Below are positions 23,794 through 30,765 of a stretch of DNA of 34,283 nucleotides, one piece after another. The stretch's first letter is position 1, and each line of letters starts with the position of its first letter. The notes under the pieces were generated by a model. That model was given only the letters and a program-made list of their open reading frames with translations. It was not told the origin of the DNA and searched no databases. A program made the position numbers and the translations under genes. The DNA is from JAHILA01 sp035528175. Lineage in GTDB: Bacteria > Patescibacteriota > Minisyncoccia > RBG-13-40-8-A. Location: assembly GCA_035528175.1 (NCBI GenBank), contig DATKZC010000023.1, positions 1 to 34,283 of the forward strand. Direction: 5' to 3'.

Positions 23794-25147
23794 TTATTTT
23801 TTCGTTTAAATAATCTTTTAATTCACTAATTTTTATTCTTTTTTGTTTCATCGTGTCTCGATTACGAACTGTCACATCATATTTTTCCAAAGTATCAAAA
23901 TCAACTGTTATGCAAAGCGGCGTGCCGATTTCGTCTTGTGAAAAATATCTTTTACCGATGTTCCCCCGATCATCCCAGGCAATTTCGAAGTTTTTTTTCA
24001 ACTCTTGATAAATCTTCCTCGCTTTTTCAACTAATTCAGGTTTGTTTTTCAATAATGGAAATACTGCTGCTTTATATGGCGCTAATTTAGGATGCAATTT
24101 TAAAACAATGCGGCTTGTTCCGAGCTTAGTCGAGGAATCTTTTTCTTCGCAGTAAGCATCAATTAGAAAGAATAGAGTTGCCCTGTCCACCCCTCCCGAC
24201 GTTTCAATGACCCAAGGAATAAATTTTTCTTTGGTTTCTTCATCAAAATAAGACATGTCCTGCCCGGAATACTGCTGATGGCGGGATAAATCCCAGTCCC
24301 CGCGATGATGAATTCCTTCGCATTCTTTCCATCCAAAGGGCGTTTTATATTCGACATCCCAGGCAGCGCGCGCATAATGCGCCAATTCATCTTTAGCGTG
24401 TTCCCTAAATCTTAATCTGTCTTTCTTGATTCCTAATTTTTTATACCATTCCATCCTCGTTTTTTTCCAAAAATCGTACTGTTTCATCGATTCTTTTTCA
24501 TCCGGTCTAACATAATATTGAAGCTCCATCTGTTCAAATTCTATTGAGCGGTAAGTGAAATTTCCCGGAGTAATTTCGTTTCTGAATGCTTTGCCGATTT
24601 GTGCAACGCCAAAAGGAATTTTCAATCTTGAAGAATTTAAAATATTTTTAAAATTAACATGGACGCCCTGGGTTATTTCCCCGCGCAAATAAGTAATGTC
24701 TTTTTCACCTTCAACTACGCCGAGTTTGGTTTCTACAAGAATATTGAATTTTTTCGGTTCCGTCCAACTTGTCTCGCCTTGGCGCAGGTCTATTTTTTCT
24801 TTCTTTTTCGTATGCTGTTCTTCGTGATTCTTGATTTGCTCTTTCTCGTCGATTTTAAATCTTTGGTGACAGATTTTGCACTCAACCAATGGGTCAACAA
24901 AGTTTTGCGTATGACCGGATGCCTCCCAAACTTTCGGATTCATTAAAATTGAAGCACTGACACCAACCACGTCTTCGCGCTCCTTAACTATTGTTTTCCA
25001 CCATTCCTGTTTGAGATTAAATTTCAACTCATTTCCGAGCGGACCATAATCCCAAGTTCCGCGGAGTCCGCCGTAAATTTCGGAACCAGGATAAATAAAT
25101 CCTCGTCTTTTACATAAACTTACAATTTTTTCCATTAAATTTTCCAT
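23786..25147 (-). CDS. glyS: Glycine--tRNA ligase (single-chain, dimeric type)
   Basis: A 453-residue class II synthetase of the alpha2 type rather than the E. coli alpha2beta2 type. SLCKRRGFIYPGSEIYGGLRG at the start, FRNEITPGNFTYRSIEFEQMELQYYV (motif 2 region), WKECEGIHHRGDWDLSRHQQYSG and PWVIETSGGVDRA are characteristic. The anticodon-binding domain follows from about 350. Between EEKD and VLKLHPK the residues SSTKLGTSR come from a palindromic insert (24118-24137). Met1 and Met5 are both possible starts; the first was kept. It follows the DUF11-like gene after 3 bases. Confidence 0.95.
   Translation of the reverse strand: MENLMEKIVSLCKRRGFIYPGSEIYGGLRGTWDYGPLGNELKFNLKQEWWKTIVKEREDVVGVSASILMNPKVWEASGHTQNFVDPLVECKICHQRFKIDEKEQIKNHEEQHTKKKEKIDLRQGETSWTEPKKFNILVETKLGVVEGEKDITYLRGEITQGVHVNFKNILNSSRLKIPFGVAQIGKAFRNEITPGNFTYRSIEFEQMELQYYVRPDEKESMKQYDFWKKTRMEWYKKLGIKKDRLRFREHAKDELAHYARAAWDVEYKTPFGWKECEGIHHRGDWDLSRHQQYSGQDMSYFDEETKEKFIPWVIETSGGVDRATLFFLIDAYCEEKDSSTKLGTSRIVLKLHPKLAPYKAAVFPLLKNKPELVEKARKIYQELKKNFEIAWDDRGNIGKRYFSQDEIGTPLCITVDFDTLEKYDVTVRNRDTMKQKRIKISELKDYLNEKINV
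24118..24137. repeat. Palindromic insert (GAGCnTGTCGA family) in glyS
   Basis: TTCCGAGCTTAGTCGAGGAA has paired ends TTCC/GGAA and inner CGAGCTTAGTCG. It shares the GAGCTT..GTCGA core with inserts in argS, ileS and tatD and is translated in frame near the join to the anticodon-binding domain. Confidence 0.6.
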
Positions 25148-25150
25148 ATA

Positions 25151-26992
25151 TCATTCTACTACCCTGCCCTCATTATATCCTACCCTTGAATCATCGGGCA
25201 AAGCAGCATCAACAGGAGAAGTGGATTTGGTTAAAATTAAATCCGTAAATAAATCTTTTCCTTCAATTGAAGATTCATTAATTAAAACCGGCGTTTGACC
25301 AACTTGATTTATGGATGGTGTAAGGCCTATCTGAAAAATTAGTTCATACATCGGCATCGTTATTCCTGCTCCAGCCGAAATCCTGCCAATATCCCAAATA
25401 ACTTCTTTTGTCCTTTCATTATAAGAGACTTGGCCTTTATTTAATTTATTAATCTGGTAATTGGTCCAGCTAATTCCTTGAGGTAGAACCGCCTTAACCC
25501 TAACACTGTCCAAATCATTAGAAGTATTGGTTATCTGCCAATGTACGGTATAAGTTGTCATTGCATTAACTTTCGGAGGAATTAAACCGGTATTATAAAT
25601 TCCTTGCGACGGCTCGTAATAATAAACTTTTGATTGCAAGCTGAGCTGGCTGTTAATCTTACAACTTAATTCTTTTTCAAATTTCAGTTCTGTTCCTGCG
25701 AATTTCGCCGGCACAGTCAGAGTTTGAATTTCAGTAATTATATTTGCCTTAAAGTTTTTATCATTAAAGCTGGAAATTGGTAAACTTTCTTTAATCCCTA
25801 TTTCAAAACCCACTTCTCCGGATTGGCTAGGTTCAAGTAAATTCAATTGCGGAATATCTGCTCCGCTCCAAATAATTACATTTTCTCGACTATCAAAAAA
25901 TCCTTTATTATCCAATTCGATTTCCCTGACATCAAAAACACTGTCTTTTAAATAAACCTTTAAAATCAATTCTCTCAAGGCAACGTCTGTATTGTTTTTA
26001 AATTTTATTCTGTATTTTAATTGCTGGCTGGGATTGACCTCACAATCTTCCTCTATTCCATCTATGTTTGAAACCAGCACAATCGGCGCAAGAGATATCT
26101 GAGTAATAAATTCCGATTGACTGTATTGGATAAAATTATCGTCTTCTGTTCTGCCGATAAATCCCTTTATAACCTTATTTTCCATTTCCTGCCCACTCAG
26201 AATGCCAACCAAATTAATTGTCTTCTTTTCTCCTGGTCTCAGAAAATCTATTTCCCAAATATCATCTTCGTCTTCTGATTTTGGCGCTGGTTCGGAGTTT
26301 TTGAATTGGAAATCATACGGATATTCTAATTTTATTTTTAAATTATTAACAATTTCCTCTGTTCTGTTTTCATATTCAATAGCATAATTCACCTGCTGGC
26401 CTGCGACTGCCCTTTCCGAACCTTCAATATGAATTCCGATTAAAATTGTGTCAATCTCGGCTTTTAAGGAAACCGCATTCTCAAATCGGGAATTAATATT
26501 TTGCGGTCTGTAATTTAATTTGGCAGTAATGTTTTTAATATCACCCCTTTCGCCAAGAAATCTGATTTTAAAATCTTCTTTTCCTTCAGCATTTCTGCCA
26601 ATTGTTCCTAAATTCCTATCATCCTGAAAAACTTCCTTGCCTTCAGGGGAAAAACTGCCTTTGGGATAATTTATTATTAAATGGACATCATCCAATGAAA
26701 CGCGATTATTGTTTTTATATTCCACTGTCAAAATTGTTTCTTCGCCGGATGAAATATTATCAGGCGCCGTTATACTTAAATCAATTCTAGATTTGCTGAA
26801 AGAACTTCTGCCCCAGATAATCGCTCCCACAATAATCAAAATCCCGACAATAATTAAAATTGCCGAAGTTTTTGGCAGATTTTTTTTATTAAATAAATTC
26901 ATCAATCCGCTTCCTTTTCCCGCTTGCTGCTGTTCGGTTTGAATCGGCTGATATTGAGTATTTATCGGCTTGTATTCAAATTCACTATTCAT
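25151..26992 (-). CDS. Membrane-anchored surface protein with DUF11-like repeats
   Basis: A 613-residue protein of unknown function. A cytoplasmic tail rich in Gln (1-40) precedes one transmembrane segment (about 43-60, TSAILIIVGILIIVGAIIWG). The rest is predicted to lie outside and consists of about four beta-sandwich units, each with a motif such as LTVEYKNNN, YAIEYENRT, YRIKFKNNT and VHWQITNTS followed by I/V-W-D-I or similar (for example DIWEIDF, VIWSGADI, VIWDIGRI). This pattern is that of DUF11/CARDB-type stalk domains. A cell-surface or adhesion role is inferred. Its promoter is a leaderless extended -10 within the recO end. The next genes, glyS, the M16 peptidase and the permease, probably share the transcript. 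Confidence 0.8.
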   Translation of the reverse strand: MNSEFEYKPINTQYQPIQTEQQQAGKGSGLMNLFNKKNLPKTSAILIIVGILIIVGAIIWGRSSFSKSRIDLSITAPDNISSGEETILTVEYKNNNRVSLDDVHLIINYPKGSFSPEGKEVFQDDRNLGTIGRNAEGKEDFKIRFLGERGDIKNITAKLNYRPQNINSRFENAVSLKAEIDTILIGIHIEGSERAVAGQQVNYAIEYENRTEEIVNNLKIKLEYPYDFQFKNSEPAPKSEDEDDIWEIDFLRPGEKKTINLVGILSGQEMENKVIKGFIGRTEDDNFIQYSQSEFITQISLAPIVLVSNIDGIEEDCEVNPSQQLKYRIKFKNNTDVALRELILKVYLKDSVFDVREIELDNKGFFDSRENVIIWSGADIPQLNLLEPSQSGEVGFEIGIKESLPISSFNDKNFKANIITEIQTLTVPAKFAGTELKFEKELSCKINSQLSLQSKVYYYEPSQGIYNTGLIPPKVNAMTTYTVHWQITNTSNDLDSVRVKAVLPQGISWTNYQINKLNKGQVSYNERTKEVIWDIGRISAGAGITMPMYELIFQIGLTPSINQVGQTPVLINESSIEGKDLFTDLILTKSTSPVDAALPDDSRVGYNEGRVVE

Positions 26993-26998
26993 ATTTAT

Positions 26999-27007
26999 AT
27001 TATATCA
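26999..27007 (-). promoter_or_regulatory. Extended -10 of the DUF11-like gene (leaderless)
   Basis: The minus strand reads TGATATAATATAAATATG, with the last three bases the start codon at 26992. Predicted +1 is the A of ATG. It sits directly after the recO stop at 27011 and is identical to the leuS start region. Confidence 0.7.
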
Positions 27008-27010
27008 CTT

Positions 27011-27496
27011 TTAATATAGGTTTTCTATTTCTTTCATTTCTTCAGGATCATAGCCCAAAAGTTTAATTAATTTTTTCTCAAACTCTATAATTATATTAGA
27101 CGTCGTTATGTGGGACGTCGTACGTCCCACATTAAGCTCTTTAAATATTTGTAAAACCAGTTTCCAGATATTTTCATCCCTTTCTTCTCCGACAATCGCC
27201 TCATCAATTAAATCCATAAGTTTCTGGGCGATTTTTATTTTTTCCAAGTCTTTTTTAATATTTAAAAACTGGTCAATTAAAACCGCGTCTTTTAAAATCA
27301 AAAAATTCTTGCCTTCAACAAGAATCATCTGCACATAAGTAATAGCTTCAATAGAATATCGTAGTTTACTTTCTAATCTTTTAACTCCTTTTGCAGAAAT
27401 ATTAATCTTTCCCAGTTTTTCACTATAAATGGTCAAAATCCTATCAACCTCGTTTGAATCAGCTGATTTCAATATAATCGCCTCGGTTTTAATCAT
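27011..27496 (-). CDS. recO: DNA repair protein RecO, short form
   Basis: A 161-residue protein whose first 80 residues match the RecO OB-fold domain (TEAIILKSADSNEVDRILTIYSEKLGKINISAKGVKRLESKL). RecO anneals DNA and helps RecR load RecA. Typical RecO is about 240 residues and has a C-terminal zinc-finger region; this one stops soon after LIKLLGYDPEEM, so the last helical part and cysteines are missing. The segment NVGRTTSHITTS (about 122-133) is encoded by a near-perfect hairpin (27108-27132), another in-frame insert. It starts one base after the coiled-coil gene. Confidence 0.85.
   Translation of the reverse strand: MIKTEAIILKSADSNEVDRILTIYSEKLGKINISAKGVKRLESKLRYSIEAITYVQMILVEGKNFLILKDAVLIDQFLNIKKDLEKIKIAQKLMDLIDEAIVGEERDENIWKLVLQIFKELNVGRTTSHITTSNIIIEFEKKLIKLLGYDPEEMKEIENLY
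27108..27132. repeat. Perfect hairpin insert in recO
   Basis: Arms ATGTGGGACGT (27108-27118) and ACGTCCCACAT (27122-27132) are exact reverse complements around a 3-base loop CGT. The insert is translated in frame. It is unrelated in sequence to the other palindromic families here. Confidence 0.85.
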
Positions 27497-27497
27497 T

Positions 27498-27803
27498 CTA
27501 AAAAACTAATTTTATTCCAACCTTATCAGCAATTTGCTGAATCCACTTTTCCATTTTATCAACCTTAAAAGATAAAGCGATTTGTTCTTCACGATAAGTT
27601 TCAATTGATTTGGTCAATCTATCAATGGCATTGACTAAATCTTGCACATCCTTTTTATCTGCCTTATTTTCTAGTGTTGTTCCTATTTTATTAATCTTCT
27701 CGTCTATCTTGTCAATCCTTTCGTCTATCTTATCAAAACGATTGTCTACTTTTTCAAATTTATCTCCTAAATATTCAATTAATTCTGTATAATCTTTATC
27801 CAT
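27498..27803 (-). CDS. Small coiled-coil protein, unknown function
   Basis: A 101-residue acidic-basic protein dominated by a coiled coil. Residues about 13-45 repeat the heptad-like units FDKIDERIDKIDEKINKI, and a second helix (about 50-95) includes LVNAIDRLTKSIETYREEQI. No enzymatic motif is visible. Similar short coiled-coil proteins are frequent in these genomes but have no assigned role. The promoter upstream is the best in the window and predicts an mRNA starting at the A of the ATG. recO follows after one base, so it may be the lead gene of a recO transcript. Confidence 0.75.
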   Translation of the reverse strand: MDKDYTELIEYLGDKFEKVDNRFDKIDERIDKIDEKINKIGTTLENKADKKDVQDLVNAIDRLTKSIETYREEQIALSFKVDKMEKWIQQIADKVGIKLVF

Positions 27804-27809
27804 GATTTA

Positions 27810-27837
27810 ATTATATTCTTTAGAAATTTAATGTCAA
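27810..27837 (-). promoter_or_regulatory. Full consensus leaderless promoter of the coiled-coil gene
   Basis: TTGACA (27837-27832), a 16-base spacer and TATAAT (27815-27810) on the minus strand, both perfect. The predicted +1 is 27803, the A of the start codon. Confidence 0.8.
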
Positions 27838-27884
27838 GAAAAATAAAATGAATCATATTTAAAGTTTATCATAATTTCTATTTA

Positions 27885-27957
27885 AGAAAATAAAATAGGG
27901 GTTCCGATTCTGTCGGAACTCCTCCAAGTTCGAAGAACAAAGAAACCATAGAGTACT
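27885..27957 (-). ncRNA. Candidate small RNA of about 73 nt
   Basis: A strong promoter at the ileS stop predicts a minus-strand start at 27957. The RNA contains a small hairpin GUUC-UUC-GAAC, then GGAGG, then a terminator hairpin and a U-rich tail ending near 27885. The next gene (27803) has its own consensus promoter, so this short transcript is not needed as its leader. Alternatives are a regulated leader that ends early, or simply the ileS terminator with a fortuitous promoter. Confidence 0.45.
27898..27922 (-). terminator. Terminator after ileS / small RNA
   Basis: On the minus strand GGAGTTCCGA (27922-27913) pairs with TCGGAACCCC (27907-27898) at 9 of 10 positions, loop CAGAA, followed by UAUUUUAUUUUCUU. 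Confidence 0.75.
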
Positions 27958-27963
27958 GATTAT

Positions 27964-27992
27964 AGTATAGAAAAATTAACTTATTTTGTCAA
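27964..27992 (-). promoter_or_regulatory. Promoter overlapping the ileS 3' end
   Basis: TTGACA (27992-27987), a 17-base spacer and TATACT (27969-27964) on the minus strand. The -35 box encodes part of the last ileS residues (TIDKIS) and the spacer holds the stop codon. Confidence 0.65.
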
Positions 27993-30765
27993 TAGTCAAA
28001 TCCGCCCCTTCTTTAAATTCAATCTTCTCTGCAATAACTTGTTTTTTGATTTGTTCAGTGTATTTTGAGATGATTTCTTTCCCTTCCTTCGCTAAAGCTA
28101 CGGAGGACAAGCCGTAATAAACTCGAATTCTATCTTTTGGCGTTAAACCGACCTCTTTCCTTAAGACCTGAATGCTTCTTACAAAATCCCGCACAAAACC
28201 CTCTTCTTTTAGTTCTTTGGTAATTGTCGTATCTAAAATCACCCCTTCTTTCAAATCCGTGGCTACCTCCTTTATATTCACTTCATCTTTAATTAAATCA
28301 ATCAATTCATCTTGTAATTTATAATTAGGAATCTGTAATTTATTTAGTGGCTGGCGGATTTTTATTCCTACTTCCGCTCTTTTTTGCAAAGCCAAACTGC
28401 AAATTTCCCGAACTTGCTTTATTTTTTCTTCCAATTTTTCATCAATCAATTTTTTCTCCACTTTTGGCCAATCCTCTAAATGTACTGATTCTTTTTCTCC
28501 GCTCAATTCCTTATATATATGCTCTGCTGTAAACGGAATAAATGGGGCAATTAATTTTGTTAAGTTTATTAACGTAAAACCTAAAACTTTCATCGCGTTC
28601 TTGTCGCCATCTTTAAACCTGTCTCTTGAACGCCTAATATACCAAACAGACAAGTCATTGATAAATTCTTCAATGTGTCGAGCAGCAATTGTAATACTAT
28701 ATTTGTCTAAATGTTCCGTAATTTCATTTATCAAGAAATTTAATTTTGAAATTATCCATTTATCTAAAACATTTTCAATATCTTTTTTGGTTAAATCCTT
28801 GATTTTGTCGGATGAAAACATTTTATAAAAAGTTAAAACATTTAATAAAGTATTAAACATTTTACTTGATTCTTTTAATGCCTGTTCGTCAAATCTTTTT
28901 GTTTCTCCTGGCTGATTTATGGTATAAAAATGCCATCGTACAACATCCGCGCCATATTTTTCAATCATTTCCCATGGGTCAATAATATTTCCAATATGTT
29001 TGGACATTTTTTGGCCATTTTTATCCAATATATGACCGAGGCAAATCACATTCTTATAAGGAGTCCCTTTATCCAATAATGTAGAAATTGCCAATAAGGT
29101 ATAAAACCATCCTCGTGTCTGATCGATCGCTTCGCAAATAAAATCCGCTGGATATCTTTCATCTTTATCAATAAGATTCTTATTTTCAAATGGATAATGA
29201 AATTGAGCAAACGGCATTGAGCCAGAATCAAACCAACAATCCATTACTTCGGGAGTTCTTTTCATTTCTCCGCCACAATCGCATTTTAATTTAATTTCAT
29301 CAATATACGGTCTGTGCAGGTCAAATTTTTCGTCAACGCCCAATTCCTTGCGTGAACCAATGACTCTTATTTTTCTACATTTTTCACAAACCCATACTGG
29401 TATTGGCGTCCCCCAATATCTCTCGCGAGAAATAGCCCAATCTTTAATCTCTCTTAACCATTCTCCAAACCTCCCTTCTTTTATATGTCCCGGAATCCAA
29501 TTTATTCTTTCGTTATTTTTAATCAAATCATCTCTTAATTTGCTCATCTCAAAATACCAAGAATCCCTGGCATAATAAATCAACGGAGAATCGCATCGCC
29601 AGCAAAATGGATAATCGTGTTTATATTTTTCTGTTTTGTATAATATGTTTCTTTTTCTTAGGTCTTCAACAATTTCTTTTTCAACATCTTTGACAAATTT
29701 TCCTTTCCATTGTGGCACTAATTCATTAAAAATTCCATCTATATTTACCGTATGAACTTTTGGCAGGCCAATTTTTTCACCTAATTCATAATCATCCTGA
29801 CCATACATTACTGCAGTATGAACAATGCCTGTCCCATCTTCAGTTGAAACAAAATCAGCAGGATAAATTTTAAACGCATTTTGCGCATTTTTCTCATTAT
29901 CCTTGATCACACTATTAAATAATGGCTCATATTCTATGCCGACTAATTTTTCACCCTTAATTTCTCCAATAATTTTATACTTGCCATCAATTTTGTTTAA
30001 TAAATCTTTAGCCAAATAATAAATCTCATTGCCTTGGCTAATTTTGGCATATTTAATTTCCTTGCCAACAGCCAATGCGATGTTGCCGGGCAATGTCCAA
30101 GGCGTAGTTGTCCAAGCTAAAATATATTCATCATCTTTCCCTTTCACCTTAAATTTTACATAGACCGACTCTTCTTCAATGTTTTGATAACCTTGGGCAA
30201 CCTCATGAGACGATAAAGCTGTTCCACAACGCGGGCATTGCGGAACTACCTTGTATCCTTTGTAGAGTAATTTTCTTTCATGTATTTGCTTTATAATCCA
30301 CCACAGAGATTCTATATAATTATTTTCGTAAGTAATATAGGGATGCTCCATATCTACCCAATAACCGATCCTTTCGGTCATTCTTTCCCATTCTTCTTTG
30401 TATTTCCATGCGCTTTCTTTGCATTTTTGGTTGAACTTTTCTATACCATAATTTTCGATATCTTTTTTGTTTTTTAGACCCAACAATTTTTCAACCTCCA
30501 ACTCAACCGGCAATCCATGTGTATCCCATCCGGCTTTTCTTCCAACGTAATAACCTTGCATAGTTTTATATCGCGGAATTAAGTCTTTAAATACCCTAGC
30601 CAGAACATGATGAATTCCAGGTTTGCCATTTGCGGTCGGGGGGCCTTCATAAAATACAAAATCATTGCCCTGGGCTTTGTCGAGGGGTTTTGCCAGGGAT
30701 TTCTCAAAAATCTTATTTTCTTTCCAAAATTCCAATATTTTCTTTTCTATTTCTGGTATATTCAC
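27976..30765 (-). CDS. ileS: Isoleucine--tRNA ligase (eukaryote-like IleS2 type)
   Basis: A 929-residue class I synthetase. The HIGH motif is GIHHVLARV (about 50-58), followed by GRKAGWDTHGLPVE, and the KMSKS loop is GQKMSKHIGNIIDPW. Both variants and the absence of the bacterial C-terminal zinc finger fit the IleS2 type, known for natural resistance to mupirocin. The CP1 editing domain (about 190-390) contains LAWTTTPWTLPGNIAL. Two palindromic inserts are translated: PLDKAQG near residue 27 (30668-30698) and SSVALAKEG near the C-terminus (28085-28107). LQIPNYKLQ also lies on a repetitive stretch. The start overlaps the argS end by 4 bases. Confidence 0.95.
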   Translation of the reverse strand: MNIPEIEKKILEFWKENKIFEKSLAKPLDKAQGNDFVFYEGPPTANGKPGIHHVLARVFKDLIPRYKTMQGYYVGRKAGWDTHGLPVELEVEKLLGLKNKKDIENYGIEKFNQKCKESAWKYKEEWERMTERIGYWVDMEHPYITYENNYIESLWWIIKQIHERKLLYKGYKVVPQCPRCGTALSSHEVAQGYQNIEEESVYVKFKVKGKDDEYILAWTTTPWTLPGNIALAVGKEIKYAKISQGNEIYYLAKDLLNKIDGKYKIIGEIKGEKLVGIEYEPLFNSVIKDNEKNAQNAFKIYPADFVSTEDGTGIVHTAVMYGQDDYELGEKIGLPKVHTVNIDGIFNELVPQWKGKFVKDVEKEIVEDLRKRNILYKTEKYKHDYPFCWRCDSPLIYYARDSWYFEMSKLRDDLIKNNERINWIPGHIKEGRFGEWLREIKDWAISRERYWGTPIPVWVCEKCRKIRVIGSRKELGVDEKFDLHRPYIDEIKLKCDCGGEMKRTPEVMDCWFDSGSMPFAQFHYPFENKNLIDKDERYPADFICEAIDQTRGWFYTLLAISTLLDKGTPYKNVICLGHILDKNGQKMSKHIGNIIDPWEMIEKYGADVVRWHFYTINQPGETKRFDEQALKESSKMFNTLLNVLTFYKMFSSDKIKDLTKKDIENVLDKWIISKLNFLINEITEHLDKYSITIAARHIEEFINDLSVWYIRRSRDRFKDGDKNAMKVLGFTLINLTKLIAPFIPFTAEHIYKELSGEKESVHLEDWPKVEKKLIDEKLEEKIKQVREICSLALQKRAEVGIKIRQPLNKLQIPNYKLQDELIDLIKDEVNIKEVATDLKEGVILDTTITKELKEEGFVRDFVRSIQVLRKEVGLTPKDRIRVYYGLSSVALAKEGKEIISKYTEQIKKQVIAEKIEFKEGADLTIDKIS
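28085..28107. repeat. Palindromic insert (GCTACGGAGGA family) in ileS
   Basis: The 23-base segment ends in AAAGCTACGGAGGA and begins TCCTTCGCT, giving imperfectly paired ends. The reverse-oriented copy in argS (32263-32285) agrees at 19 of 23 positions. Confidence 0.6.
30668..30698. repeat. Palindromic insert (GAGCnTGTCGA-like) in ileS N-terminus
   Basis: Ends CCCTGG and CCAGGG are exact complements, around a centre containing TTTGTCGAGGGG. In frame it encodes PLDKAQG ahead of the conserved FVFYEGPPTANG. Confidence 0.55.

Noticed and set aside
27878..27949. A 23-codon reading frame (MVSLFFEL...) within the candidate small RNA, as a leader peptide
   Set aside because: It runs past the terminator hairpin, shows no codon bias toward one amino acid, and the next gene has an independent promoter.
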